A stretch of 64,000 nt of DNA from an uncultured Saprospiraceae bacterium (GCA_937981555.1 CALJOK010000057.1:62001-126000); one strand, 5' to 3'. Shown: positions 26,645 through 36,131, counted from the first letter of the stretch. The notes: generated by a model from the sequence alone, not told the origin. A program made the numbers and translations.

Positions 26645-27283
26645 TTAGAGCTTGCCTTCCCACTCTTGGTAGAATTGATCTAGATATGTTTCCATAAATT
26701 GATGCCGTTGTTCTGCCATTTTTTTTCCAGTTGGCGTGTTCATTAGATCTTTTAACAAAAGTAATTTTTCATAAAAATGATTAACTGAAGGAGCGGTGCT
26801 TTTTTTATATTCGGCTTTGGTCATGTTTAACTCTGGCGGAATATTAGGATCGTAAATTGCTCGGTTTTTAAAACCACCATAATTGAAAGTTCGAGCAATT
26901 CCAATAGCGCCGAGTGCATCCAAGCGATCAGCATCTTGCACTACCTCCAATTCTGGTGAGTGGAATTTTTTCTCAAAATTACCTCCACCAAACGAAATAT
27001 TTTGAATGATTAAAATGACATGATCTATCGTTTTTTGATCAACTCCGATGGAAGTCAAAAACTCGCTCGCTTTTCGTGGGCCGATAGTTTCATCTCCATC
27101 ATGAAATTTAGAATCTGCAATATCATGAAGCAATGCGCCGAGTTCAACTACGCGAATATCAACAGGTTCTGAAGCAGCGATTTGTTTGGCGGTTTTCCAA
27201 ACGCGATAAATGTGCCACCAATCGTGACCGCCTTCGGCATTTTCTAATTCGGATTTTACGTAGTCGATGGTTTGTTGAATCAT
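26645..27283 (-). CDS. HD-domain phosphohydrolase
   Basis: This 212-residue HD-superfamily protein has the metal ligands in GHDWWHIYRVWKTA (first His), LGALLHDIADSKFHDGDE (HD pair) and VVQDADRLDALGAIGI (last Asp). This arrangement is shared with small YedJ-type HD phosphohydrolases. Substrate is unknown; nucleotides are likely. It begins 15 bases after the second arrestin-like gene and may be the last gene of that operon. Confidence 0.88.
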   Translation of the reverse strand: MIQQTIDYVKSELENAEGGHDWWHIYRVWKTAKQIAASEPVDIRVVELGALLHDIADSKFHDGDETIGPRKASEFLTSIGVDQKTIDHVILIIQNISFGGGNFEKKFHSPELEVVQDADRLDALGAIGIARTFNYGGFKNRAIYDPNIPPELNMTKAEYKKSTAPSVNHFYEKLLLLKDLMNTPTGKKMAEQRHQFMETYLDQFYQEWEGKL

Positions 27284-27298
27284 TTTGTAAATGTATTG

Positions 27299-28372
27299 TT
27301 ATGGGGTTTTGTTTGTTAAATTTGTAGGTACTTGTTTTACTTTTATTTCTTTGACGAATTCTGATTTTAATCCTAAAAAAAAGTTAACTGTTATTTTAAA
27401 TTCCCAATAAGATGAAACATTAGGATGTTCAAAAGTAATTGGCAAGTTTCTCTTAGGGAAGTCAAAAGTGAAATCATAGTTTACTTCTTGAAAATCTAAA
27501 ACGCTTTCTTCTACAGGTTTAATTTTTGATTTTTTGATAGAAGGTGAAATGAAAAAATCAATTCCGTATGGGACTTCCTCATGTGTACCGGAGAAAAGAA
27601 TATTACCAAAAACACCATATTCAGCTTTGACACTTTGGACTTGTTGCCAATTTTTAGTCACATCTAAAAAGATGCTGAACTGATTTTCGTTGATTTGAGT
27701 AATATTTATTCCAATGCTTTTCAAGATATATTCTTTGTATAATTGAGGAAGAACAAAGATGGAAAAAAGTAAAGCTAAACAGATAGGTAATACATAATAA
27801 CTATGAAATAGTTGGAATGGAGAAATAATAAAAGCTGCAATGATTGAACTAATGATGAAATATACCCAAGGGCGGAAATTTCTATTAGTAACAGTATGAC
27901 TTTCTTCTTCAATCAGATAATTCCCTTTTGCGTTGACTAAGGAAAATTTTTTACTTGACCATAATAATTGATTTGTATCTGTTAAAATGTTGAGGTTCTT
28001 TTTTTCTAAATAATCGTTTCTGACTTTTAAATAACTACTCGTTTGTAATTTGACAATTGTCTGAATCGATGATTCAAGGTTTAAGTTTTGTGAATTAAAG
28101 GGCAAAGAAAAGGTTGGATTAAATTGAATATCATAACTATAGTCTTTCCCCTTTTTCATAGTTTTATTTCGGAAAAATATTTTAGTTTGTAATGAAATGT
28201 CTCGACTTAAGTAATTATTGTTTGCCGTTAAAACTACTTGGTATCCAAGCTCCTCTAAACTCAAATCTATTTTTGGAGTAAAAGTTATCTTTCCAGAAAT
28301 GGATAGTTTGGATGAATCTTGAAGATCATCTTCGTGGAATAATATTAGAGTATCGAGATAGTCGTTTTGCAT
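27299..28372 (-). CDS. Membrane protein with two arrestin-like halves (paralogue 2)
   Basis: I do not recognise a named family. The 357-residue protein has an N-terminal beta domain (KLSISGKITFTPKIDLSLEELGYQVVL, DYSYDIQFNPTFSLPF, LESSIQTIVKLQ). Two membrane segments follow near residues 160-210 (VYFIISSIIAAFIIS; YYVLPICLALLFSIFVLP), and then a second beta domain (YDFTFDFPKRNLPITFEHPNVSSYWEFKITV). The layout matches the neighbour at 28399 throughout, so the two are paralogues. The spacing of pGe..G.l and F..P.......Y.lkv.i motifs resembles arrestin or Spo0M folds. This is a weak, structural guess. Both soluble halves should lie on the same side of the membrane. Confidence 0.55.
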   Translation of the reverse strand: MQNDYLDTLILFHEDDLQDSSKLSISGKITFTPKIDLSLEELGYQVVLTANNNYLSRDISLQTKIFFRNKTMKKGKDYSYDIQFNPTFSLPFNSQNLNLESSIQTIVKLQTSSYLKVRNDYLEKKNLNILTDTNQLLWSSKKFSLVNAKGNYLIEEESHTVTNRNFRPWVYFIISSIIAAFIISPFQLFHSYYVLPICLALLFSIFVLPQLYKEYILKSIGINITQINENQFSIFLDVTKNWQQVQSVKAEYGVFGNILFSGTHEEVPYGIDFFISPSIKKSKIKPVEESVLDFQEVNYDFTFDFPKRNLPITFEHPNVSSYWEFKITVNFFLGLKSEFVKEIKVKQVPTNLTNKTP

Positions 28373-28398
28373 TTATAAGGCAAGTTTCAATTTTAACT

Positions 28399-29436
28399 TT
28401 AAGGATTCCAATTCACATCTTTTTGTTCAACAAATATTTTTTGAGCAAAAGTTGATTCTCCTCCATAATCAAATTCAATAATTACATTCACTTCCCAATA
28501 AAAACTGATGTCACCGATTTGAAATGAGACCATAGTATTTGTATTTTTATCAGGGAAGTCAAAAATGAATTCTGTATTTTTTTGAGGAGTTCGTTTTTCT
28601 TTGGTAGCTGATCGGTAAATAGGATGATGATAAGTGTAAGAAGATGTTCCCCGGTCATCAATAACCTTTTCTACTATTTTATATTGAACTTTTAGTTTGG
28701 ATATTTTTTTCCTGTTATCAGGTAAGATGAAATTTAAAGAAAGCTGGTTGTTTTCAGTAGTATTTGCTACGAATTCAATTTTGTCAAGTAATCTGGCTTT
28801 ATAATAATGAGGGATAACAAATGCAAATAACAATACAATTGCAAATAAAATAATTGCTCCAAGGTTAGCTGGGTAATCTAAAAGTCCACAAGCAAGAAAA
28901 AAGAATATCATGAAAACAAGTCCAATACTTAGTGGAGAGAATCCTGTTTGATTTAAAGATAACGGGATAGAATTAACCGAGTAAGGAGTATCTGGAGCTT
29001 TAAAATATACACTTTTAAAAGTTGATAATTTTTTATTTGGATTTATTGCAGCAAGGAGTTTAAATTTTTTAAGAAGTGAATTTCTAACCTGATCATAGGA
29101 TTTTCCTTGTAGCTCAATAAAGGTTTCTACTCTCCAATAAAAACTAATATTTTCGCCTGCATAAGTTGGGGGAAGTACTCCAACAATTTCTACATCATAT
29201 CGATACGTTTCTCCTTTTAGTAGTTTGACATTTTTTATTAGAACTGTTTCATTATTTAATTTTGTTATGACGGCAGTTTGTCCTCGACCTTCCATCGCAA
29301 CGTGATAACCAAATAAATGTACCTCTAAATCTATTTTTGGTTTTAGTATGAGTTCTCCTTTTCCAACTTCTCCAGGAAAGAGAGTGGAATTTTGATTGGA
29401 GAAAACAATCTGAGTTTCAAGAAATCTGTGGGGCAT
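28399..29436 (-). CDS. Membrane protein with two arrestin-like halves (paralogue 1)
   Basis: This 345-residue paralogue of the next gene has the clearer motifs. The N-terminal domain contains LFPGEVGKGELILKPKIDLE, YHVAMEGRG, GETYRYDVEIVGVLPPTYAG and ISFYWRVETFIEL. Two membrane helices (SIGLVFMIFFFLACGLL and LGAIILFAIVLLFAFVIP) lie near residues 170-215. The C-terminal domain has LKVQYKIVEKV, FIFDFPDKNTN and ISFYWEVNVIIEF. The FYWxVxxxIE pattern appears once in each half, as in the two lobes of arrestins, although here membrane helices separate them. It starts two bases after the P-loop NTPase gene, so the two are almost surely co-translated. Confidence 0.6.
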   Translation of the reverse strand: MPHRFLETQIVFSNQNSTLFPGEVGKGELILKPKIDLEVHLFGYHVAMEGRGQTAVITKLNNETVLIKNVKLLKGETYRYDVEIVGVLPPTYAGENISFYWRVETFIELQGKSYDQVRNSLLKKFKLLAAINPNKKLSTFKSVYFKAPDTPYSVNSIPLSLNQTGFSPLSIGLVFMIFFFLACGLLDYPANLGAIILFAIVLLFAFVIPHYYKARLLDKIEFVANTTENNQLSLNFILPDNRKKISKLKVQYKIVEKVIDDRGTSSYTYHHPIYRSATKEKRTPQKNTEFIFDFPDKNTNTMVSFQIGDISFYWEVNVIIEFDYGGESTFAQKIFVEQKDVNWNP

Positions 29437-29438
29437 TT

Positions 29439-30056
29439 TTAATGTTTAAAGTTTTCATAAAGATGGTTTAATATTCCTCTAAAATTATCTTTAAAAGTAA
29501 GAATTAATTGAGAAAGATAAGCTTCATTAATTTCTATTTTTTCTTTTGTAGGATGGAGCAAAGCTGATTGAATTCTATTTTCGATTACTTGTTGTAAGTC
29601 TTCTTTTTTCAATCCCCTAAAATAGAAGTTGGTGTGTTTTTGTCTTGCCCATTTATATTCTAAAATACGAGTTTGATGAGTAGTCAAAATAACCTTATCA
29701 AAGTGACGATAAATTTGTATTCTTTTTTGGAAAGAAAGATGATGAATACTGTCCAGGAAAATAATTTTTTCGGTAAATAAATTATCCGTAAGTGTATTGT
29801 TATTTTTTGTAAGATGAACGATGGGAAGGTGAGGGAATAGTTGTTGCAAAAAAGTGAGGTGAGTCGTTTTCCCTCTACCTTTTTTTCCTACCAACTCAAT
29901 AATTATTGGAGTTGGAGATTCGATGAGATTTTTAATTTTTGAAAAAAAGGATTTTGGAACAATGATTTGATTTAATTCTTCAGGGGTAATTCCCCCAAAT
30001 GGATTAAATCGAAAGGTGAGATTGTTATTGAAAAATATAGATTGATTATTTAACAA
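29439..30056 (-). CDS. Small P-loop NTPase of arrestin-like operon
   Basis: This 205-residue protein has a Walker A motif, VGKKGRGKTTHL, near residue 57, and a Walker B-like IIFLDSIHHLS. It begins with LTFRFNPFGGITPEE, a lead-in seen in some bacterial P-loop proteins. A possible sensor is VILTTHQTRILEYK, and the C terminus is helical (FKDNFRGILNHLYENF). It has no membrane segment. The two-base gap to the arrestin-like gene suggests it works with those membrane proteins, perhaps powering or gating them. The family is unrecognised. Confidence 0.65.
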   Translation of the reverse strand: MLNNQSIFFNNNLTFRFNPFGGITPEELNQIIVPKSFFSKIKNLIESPTPIIIELVGKKGRGKTTHLTFLQQLFPHLPIVHLTKNNNTLTDNLFTEKIIFLDSIHHLSFQKRIQIYRHFDKVILTTHQTRILEYKWARQKHTNFYFRGLKKEDLQQVIENRIQSALLHPTKEKIEINEAYLSQLILTFKDNFRGILNHLYENFKH

Positions 30057-30098
30057 TGGTTCGTTTATGTTTTCTTTGTCAATTGTTTTTTAGATCTA

Positions 30099-31025
30099 TT
30101 AACGCATAATCCCAAATGGATACAGCGTAAAATTCCCACCCATCATTTTATTATATTTTTGATTCAACGCTTTAATGCCGAACTCTTCTGAAACGACTGT
30201 CATATAATTATACAACACATATTTTTGAATAGAAGAAGGTGGATGATTATTTAATTCTGCGTCAATTTCAAAAAGTAATGCTTTGGCTTGTTGCTTTAAA
30301 TCATTCATGGAACCACCGAATAAATTTTCATTCGCCAGAACAGAATCCCAAACCATTTTTAAATAAACAGTCTGATTAACCAAAGGATCGTCCGTCAAAC
30401 CATCGATGAATTTTTCGATGGTTTTCAAATTTCCTCCCCACTTTGGTTGAATATTTTCGGCATACTCGATGTGAGCCCACAAGTGAGTTGGGTTGAGTGC
30501 GAGACATTTGTCAAAATAAATATCAGCATTTTTGAAGTCGCCAGTTGTACCTGAAATTCGAAGTAATTGAGCATACGCCTCAGCCTTCAATTCATCGTCT
30601 GAATCAATGTTTTCCAACAAATCTTTTGCCTTGTCAGAATTATCAAAGAACAATTCTTCCTGTTTGGCAGACAATGCATCCATTGGCAAATTTCCTCGAT
30701 CAATCGATGCTTGGTGAATATAATAAACGCCTAGAAACAAATTAACCATTTGAGAATCAGGCAATGCTTCCTTCCAATCTAAGATAGTTTTTCCATCACC
30801 GTTTAAGGTAACATGATCGATTGCTTGACGTAAATCATCGGCATCTAATTGATTGATTAAAAATTCGGCAGAGATATATTCTTGTTCCTCTAGTTTTGAT
30901 TTTATTTTTTGTAAGGCAGGATCTCCAAAAGAATAGTCCACCTCTTTTCCGGCAAAAGTTGGACGCTTTTGGTACAAATAATAAGTGACTAATCCGAAAA
31001 GTATGATGGAGGTAATTATGGGCAT
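30099..31025 (-). CDS. Membrane-anchored TPR-like protein
   Basis: This 308-residue protein has one N-terminal membrane segment (MPIITSIILFGLVTYYLY). A helical soluble part follows with TPR-type pairs, for example KAEAYAQLLRISGTTGDFKNADIYFDKCLALNPTHLWA. It is probably a scaffold. Its stop lies 42 bases before the P-loop NTPase gene on the same strand, so it may be the first gene of the operon. No catalytic motif is visible. Confidence 0.7.
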   Translation of the reverse strand: MPIITSIILFGLVTYYLYQKRPTFAGKEVDYSFGDPALQKIKSKLEEQEYISAEFLINQLDADDLRQAIDHVTLNGDGKTILDWKEALPDSQMVNLFLGVYYIHQASIDRGNLPMDALSAKQEELFFDNSDKAKDLLENIDSDDELKAEAYAQLLRISGTTGDFKNADIYFDKCLALNPTHLWAHIEYAENIQPKWGGNLKTIEKFIDGLTDDPLVNQTVYLKMVWDSVLANENLFGGSMNDLKQQAKALLFEIDAELNNHPPSSIQKYVLYNYMTVVSEEFGIKALNQKYNKMMGGNFTLYPFGIMR

Positions 31026-31055
31026 GTGAGGGATTTTGGTTTGAATTTAAAATTT

Positions 31056-31125
31056 GGTTATTGAGTTATTAGATATAAAGTTAATCATTTTAATGCAGCA
31101 AAAATAACGTAACAACTCAATAACC
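31056..31125. repeat. 12-bp inverted repeat upstream of TPR gene
   Basis: GGTTATTGAGTT (31056-31067) is the reverse complement of AACTCAATAACC (31114-31125), with 46 bases between. It lies between the two minus-strand genes ending at 31133 and starting at 31025. Confidence 0.5.
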
Positions 31126-31132
31126 TAATCAC

Positions 31133-32536
31133 TTATTTTTTCTTTGGTTCAACATATTCCATTCTAATCATTTCACTTTCATTCAAGTTAGAATTTAAGA
31201 CAACTTGTTTTCTTCTTCCGTTAAAATAATAAGTGATCGCACAAGTATTAGGTGGCGTTTTTCCAAGGTTTTCGGCATGCAATATAATATAGTTTTCGAC
31301 TGCTGGATTTATCTTGATTTTTACTTGAAGTGGTCGGTTTTTTAGAACTTGATTTTCGATGATCCATTTGCCATTCAAGTTAATAGAAATGATGTCTCCG
31401 TCTTGCTCTTTATGATCAAAAATCTGAAGCGTAAATTCTGTTTTATCCACCACAATGTTTTGTTGTCGAACAACTACATTTCGATCGTTAACAACCATGG
31501 GAGCGTCTCCCACAATTGGTTGGTTTTCAGGTTTTTGTATTTCTTTTTCAGGGTAAATAACTTTTAAAATATGAGGCTCTTCCAGAAGAAATAAGCTAAA
31601 ATCTGATTCTAGTTTAATCAAGTCGTTTAAGGATTTAATCATACGTCCTGAGTAATTGTTAAACGAAGCGACCAACTCAACATTGTGGTAATAATAAGAT
31701 TTCCCGTAGAGTTCATATTTAGAATCAAATTGATTGGAATTTTGATATTTTTTCAACTCTGTCAAAAACTTTTTTGCAGCCGTCTTTGCCGTTTTATATC
31801 GAGCATTAATATTGACAATTTCGTTGAGTTTTTTAATGTTTACTTCAAGCTTTTGAGTGTACTCAGGAAGGTTGCCAGAAACATCATATCGCAAGGATTT
31901 TAAAATTGGAAGTATATTGTTATGAATTTCAGTTAAGACAGGGACACCTAAACTTTTATGAGGAGATTCCTTGTAATAATTTTTTTGATAAATCTTATTC
32001 AGGTCTTTGCGAAGTTGTTCTTTTTCCAAATAAAAATTCTCATACAAGTCAACTACAACTTCCATTTGACGAAAAATTTCCGTTTGATTTTTAGGGTCTT
32101 GTAAATCTTTATTTTTTATGAAGTCATCTAATTGGAATCGCAATTTATTAGTCCGATCAATTAGCTTTTTGATATTGTCGGCATGCGCATTTAAAGTTTG
32201 GCTTTCTGTTGTTTTTAGAAAACGACTTTCTGTTTTCGCAGTTTGATACCATTGGTAAGGTGAAATTTGGTAGAACCATTGTTCTGGATCTAGAAATATA
32301 TTTTTAGGTAAATCTTTGTTTCCATAAAAATTAATTTGCTCACTTGGAGAATCTACTGAGCGATTAACTTCTTGATTGATATTTTCAAAAATCCGATGCG
32401 CAATCATCATCCCATGAATACTTTCATTGGTGAATTGGACATAATTGTTGAGAGCTTTGACAGAAGCTTTGGAAGGGTTTTGGGCAAATGCAAAAGTAGC
32501 TAGGCAAAGGAATATGCTTGCAAAAATGTGTTTCAT
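31133..32536 (-). CDS. Secreted helical protein with C-terminal beta domain, unknown function
   Basis: The frame is open from 32614, but the ATG at 32536 gives a standard signal peptide (MKHIFASIFLCLATFAFAQ), so I use it; the product is then 467 residues. The middle is charged and helical. The last 110 residues form a beta domain with FDHKEQDGDIISINLNGKW and HAENLGKTPPNTCAITYYF. That pattern recurs at the end of many Bacteroidota periplasmic proteins. I cannot name a function. Confidence 0.65.
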   Translation of the reverse strand: MKHIFASIFLCLATFAFAQNPSKASVKALNNYVQFTNESIHGMMIAHRIFENINQEVNRSVDSPSEQINFYGNKDLPKNIFLDPEQWFYQISPYQWYQTAKTESRFLKTTESQTLNAHADNIKKLIDRTNKLRFQLDDFIKNKDLQDPKNQTEIFRQMEVVVDLYENFYLEKEQLRKDLNKIYQKNYYKESPHKSLGVPVLTEIHNNILPILKSLRYDVSGNLPEYTQKLEVNIKKLNEIVNINARYKTAKTAAKKFLTELKKYQNSNQFDSKYELYGKSYYYHNVELVASFNNYSGRMIKSLNDLIKLESDFSLFLLEEPHILKVIYPEKEIQKPENQPIVGDAPMVVNDRNVVVRQQNIVVDKTEFTLQIFDHKEQDGDIISINLNGKWIIENQVLKNRPLQVKIKINPAVENYIILHAENLGKTPPNTCAITYYFNGRRKQVVLNSNLNESEMIRMEYVEPKKK

Positions 32537-32972
32537 GTTCATGTGAGATTTGAAAAATAAGTTTAATGTAAAGTACAAAGTTAGTGAAATTTGAGAATAA
32601 ATGTGAAATTCCAATACTCTACGCTTCGCTAAGAAATGTTCAATATTCGAAGAAAGTTAAACATGAAAGATGTTGAAGATTGGATATTCAATTAAAATCT
32701 ATTAACCTTCTTATTCATCACGACCATAGAACTAAAACGACCTGTATTATATTATTTATCAATCGTAGATTTTTTATCTATGAAAACGGAGTAACTTAAT
32801 TACTTATATTACGCAAACAAATTATTCTAAAAATCACTTCGTGGCTTTTCTAATTCTGTGTGTATCATCATTTAATTAGTTTTTAAATTAAAAAACATGG
32901 ATTTCTAAAACATTCCCTCCTTTATTTGATTCTATCAATACGTTTTTATTTATTTCAAAAAAGTATTTCAAT
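32537..32972. other. Gene-free stretch between divergent genes
   Basis: This AT-rich stretch should hold the promoters of the secreted protein (minus) and the YheT-like hydrolase (plus). I found no convincing RNA gene, terminator or clear TAnnTTTG site. Confidence 0.4.
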
Positions 32973-33947
32973 TTGCCCATTCTACAAAGTGATTTTCAAT
33001 CTTATTATCGGATATTTCGCAATACACATGTGAGTACTATTTACGCGTCATTAATTCGTCGATGGATTCCAAAAGTGAAATTCCAACGAGAGCGATTGGA
33101 GACGCCTGATGGTGATTTTTTGGATTTGGATTGGTCAAAAAATGATAGCGAAAAGCTTGTCGTTGTGCTCGCAGGTTTGGAAGGAAAGTCAAACAGTTTG
33201 TATTCTAGATCTGCGATTCGTTTTTTTAATCAAAAAGGATGGGATGCTTTGGCGATGAATTATCGAGGTTGTAGCGGTGAACCTAACCGAAAATTACGAG
33301 GTTACCACATGGGGGCAAGTGATGATGTGAAATTTACGATAGACCATGTTTTGCGAAAAAACGATTATAAAAAGATAGTAATTATTGGCTATAGTTTGGG
33401 TGGGAATTTAGCGTTGAAATATGTTGGAGAGGAAGCGGATAGTTTGCCAAAAGAAATTAAAGCGACCATCTCATTTTCTGTTCCGATGGACATTCAAGCA
33501 AGCGATGAACGATTGAATAAATGGTATAACTGGCACTACTTAAAATGGTTTATGATGCCACTTAATTACAAAGCGAATCGAAAGAAAAAACAATTCCCAA
33601 AAGCGTTAGAAAACTATCATGGATTTTTTATGTCAGGTAATTTTGTTTATTTCGATACTCATTTTACTGCGCCAGCCAATGGTTTTGAAGATGTAGTCTC
33701 TTATTGGAAATCCAGTAGTTGTATTCCTGTGTTGGAAAAAATAAGAATTCCTTCCTTGGTGGTTTCTTCAACGGATGATACTTTTATTTCTGAGAATTGC
33801 TATCCTTATGAAGTTGCGAAAAAAAATAAAAATCTATATTTAGAATTACCAAAGTATGGTGGACATTGCGGATTTATCCGTCAGTTTTTTGAAAAAAGTG
33901 GATGGATGGAAGAGCGAGCTTTCGCTTTTTTGGAGGAGAAAATTTAG
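32973..33947 (+). CDS. YheT-like alpha/beta hydrolase
   Basis: The protein has 324 residues. A TTG start at 32973 is used because it gives MPILQSDFQSYYRIFRNTHV, which aligns with the usual YheT opening, and no in-frame ATG is nearby upstream. The nucleophile elbow is GYSLGGNLALKY (Ser) near residue 140. Other landmarks are NYRGCSGEPN, the acid region SSTDDTFIS, and the final YGGHCGFI with the catalytic His. Members are esterases or lipases of the alpha/beta hydrolase fold. It stands alone. Confidence 0.9.
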   Translation: MPILQSDFQSYYRIFRNTHVSTIYASLIRRWIPKVKFQRERLETPDGDFLDLDWSKNDSEKLVVVLAGLEGKSNSLYSRSAIRFFNQKGWDALAMNYRGCSGEPNRKLRGYHMGASDDVKFTIDHVLRKNDYKKIVIIGYSLGGNLALKYVGEEADSLPKEIKATISFSVPMDIQASDERLNKWYNWHYLKWFMMPLNYKANRKKKQFPKALENYHGFFMSGNFVYFDTHFTAPANGFEDVVSYWKSSSCIPVLEKIRIPSLVVSSTDDTFISENCYPYEVAKKNKNLYLELPKYGGHCGFIRQFFEKSGWMEERAFAFLEEKI

Positions 33948-34043
33948 TCGACTTTATTTTTTCAAAATTAAAAAGAGGATAGGGTTTTAGTTAAACTTCT
34001 TAGATTTAAACATTTTGAGAAAGAATCCACTAAGAATTTTTTC

Positions 34044-34113
34044 ACCACATAGGCTCATAGGAAACATAAATTATTATTTATTAAGACCTATGTTTTCTAT
34101 GTGTCTATTTGGT
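34044..34113. repeat. Intergenic inverted repeat (dispersed-repeat type)
   Basis: ACCACATAGG...AAACATA (34044-34068) pairs with 34089-34113 (TATGTTTTCTATGTG...TTTGGT) at about 21 of 25 positions, around an AT-rich loop. T runs flank the left arm and A runs the right. It lies between the hydrolase and phosphatase genes, which converge. Confidence 0.6.
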
Positions 34114-34164
34114 AAAAAAAATAATAGCGGTTATTCTCTTTTGAAAATAGTCTTTGAGTTTTAA

Positions 34165-34794
34165 TTAAACTTTAGACATCACATAAAACATTTCCCTTCC
34201 AATTTGTCGCACTCTTTCGTCATATTTTTCACTTTCCAAATCTGTATCATCAAAATGTTTTGGATCATCGAAAGTCAAAGCAAATCGATTTTCTGCGCCC
34301 AAAATTACAGGACAACCTTCATCAGCATCTGAGCAAACCATGATAGCTGCAAATTCACTTTGAGGATTTTCAGCATGATCATATTTTTTCGAAAACATTT
34401 TTAAAGGAGTGTGCGAAAAACCAAATGTGGAAAAATAAATCGGATTTTCAACAGATGAATCAGCGGTCACTATTTCAAAACCTGCTCGTCGTAGTGCTGC
34501 TACAGATCGATGATTAAAAGCTGTTGCTTCCGTTCCACCAGAAAACGTGTGTATATTGTTTTTTTTGTAAAAAAGCGCAGCGGCAGCTAGCCATAATTGT
34601 CCAATATGACTTCTGCGAGAATTGTGCGTGCAGATAACGTTCAACTTCGTCGGTTGATTGTTTTTTTGTTTTTGGGAAATATATAGAGCAAGTTCTTCGA
34701 GTTGCTTTTTGCGATCTTCTGAGATGTGATGAAATTCATTTTTGAAGCTTTGGCTATAATTATCTAGTTGTTCGAATAAGTTTGGTGACATCAT
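34165..34794 (-). CDS. Low-molecular-weight phosphatase/ArsC-like protein
   Basis: This 209-residue protein has the P-loop CTHNSRRS near residue 50, the CX5R(S/T) active site of low-molecular-weight tyrosine phosphatases and thioredoxin-type arsenate reductases. After it come FSGGTEATAFNHRSVAALRRAG, VCSDADEGCPV and FALTFDDPKHFDD; the Asp in DDP is the probable general acid. A 40-residue helical extension precedes the domain. Arsenate reduction cannot be told from phosphatase activity here. Confidence 0.82.
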   Translation of the reverse strand: MMSPNLFEQLDNYSQSFKNEFHHISEDRKKQLEELALYISQKQKNNQPTKLNVICTHNSRRSHIGQLWLAAAALFYKKNNIHTFSGGTEATAFNHRSVAALRRAGFEIVTADSSVENPIYFSTFGFSHTPLKMFSKKYDHAENPQSEFAAIMVCSDADEGCPVILGAENRFALTFDDPKHFDDTDLESEKYDERVRQIGREMFYVMSKV

Positions 34795-35033
34795 GATTTT
34801 TATTTTTTAAATTAAGGAAGTTGTTTTCTAACCAAGCAAGGCAAATTAACTAACTTCATAATGCAAGAAAAAGAAATTTATCTAAAAAAGAAGATTCATC
34901 GACATCTTCTATTGTTTCCTCGAAAAAAAACAAGAACTCCTCTCTATTTTATAGTATCTTTTAGTAAATTTCACACGTAAAATATTATGATTAAGTTGAA
35001 ACCATTTTTTACAAAATTAAAAATCACCCAACT

Positions 35034-36059
35034 ATGAGTTTAAGACGTTTCTTTATAGAAGAATTTGTTGAAGTTATTGAATGGAGAGAAGAAGATCGAG
35101 ATACAATTCTTTGGAAATTTCCAGATCGAGATGCCAATATTAAATATGGAGCAAATCTGACGGTTCGAGAATCTCAGACTGCAATGTTTCTCAATGAAGG
35201 ACAATTTGCTGATCTCTTTGAGCCAGGTCGTTATGAATTATTGACAGAGAATATGCCCTTGTTGACCAGTTTGAAAAATTGGAAATCAGGATTCAAATCA
35301 CCTTTCCTTTGCGATGTTTATTTCGCAAGTACCAAAACTTTTACAGATTTAAAATGGGGAACTGTTAACCCGATCATTTTGCGTGATCCCGAATTTAAGC
35401 AAGTAAGAGTAAAAGCACACGGAACTTATTTTATCAAAATAAAAGATCCAGAAGTGTTTTTCAAAAACTATTCAGGTACCAAAGGAGTCGTTAAAATTCA
35501 AGAAGTAGAAGCGAGTTTGAGAGATATCATTTCACCAAAATTTGCGGAGGCTTTAGCAGAAGCAGAAGTTTCGGTTTTAGATATGGTGAAAAGTTATACA
35601 GAATTAGGCGATCAAGTTGCGCCAATTTTGCAAGCGGATTTAGATCCATTTGGAATTGAGTTAGTAAAGTTTCAAGTGTCAAGTGTTTCTCTTCCAAAAG
35701 AGGTGGAAGAGTTTTATGATAAAATGACCAATATGAATATGGTCGATGACATGAATAGATTTCAGCAATTTCAAACTGCTCAAGCAATGGAAAAGGCTGC
35801 GGGAAATCCTTCTGGTGGAGGGAGCGAAGGTATCGGTATGGGTATGGGATTTGGAATGGCGAACATGATGATGAATCAACAAAATACTCCAGCTACACCA
35901 AAAGCTGCTCCTGCTACTCCAGCAGATAATTCAGGTAAAGCAATTACCCGAGAAGAGATTATGGTTACACTTAATCAATTGGGTGAACTTAAATCTGCAG
36001 GAATTTTGACTGATGAAGAATTTGATGCGAAGAAGAAAGAATTACTTGCTCGATTGTAA
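35034..36059 (+). CDS. SPFH-domain protein with C-terminal SHOCT domain, YdjI-like
   Basis: This 341-residue protein has an SPFH/virion-core-like N-terminal half (IEWREEDRDTILWKFPD, NLTVRESQTAMFLNEGQ, FKQVRVKAHGTYFIKIKDP). A Gly/Met-rich linker (GIGMGMGFGMANMMMNQQ) follows, and the SHOCT domain LKSAGILTDEEFDAKKKELL ends it. The next gene encodes zinc ribbons plus a membrane anchor. In Bacillus the YdjI and YdjG proteins form a comparable pair that recruits PspA to the membrane. No PspA gene is seen here. A role in membrane stress is inferred from the pairing. Confidence 0.85.
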   Translation: MSLRRFFIEEFVEVIEWREEDRDTILWKFPDRDANIKYGANLTVRESQTAMFLNEGQFADLFEPGRYELLTENMPLLTSLKNWKSGFKSPFLCDVYFASTKTFTDLKWGTVNPIILRDPEFKQVRVKAHGTYFIKIKDPEVFFKNYSGTKGVVKIQEVEASLRDIISPKFAEALAEAEVSVLDMVKSYTELGDQVAPILQADLDPFGIELVKFQVSSVSLPKEVEEFYDKMTNMNMVDDMNRFQQFQTAQAMEKAAGNPSGGGSEGIGMGMGFGMANMMMNQQNTPATPKAAPATPADNSGKAITREEIMVTLNQLGELKSAGILTDEEFDAKKKELLARL

Positions 36060-36067
36060 TTAACTAA

Positions 36068-36131
36068 CAGTTGGCAATATTCAGTAAGCAGTTACCAAAC
36101 GGTCAAACTACTAACTGAATATTGCCAACTG
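36068..36131. repeat. 18-bp perfect inverted repeat between the SPFH and zinc-ribbon genes
   Basis: CAGTTGGCAATATTCAGT (36068-36085) is the exact reverse complement of 36114-36131. The 28-base spacer contains further CAGTT words, and another CTGCCAACTG follows at 36135-36144. This resembles simple repeats scattered through Bacteroidota genomes. Confidence 0.7.
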
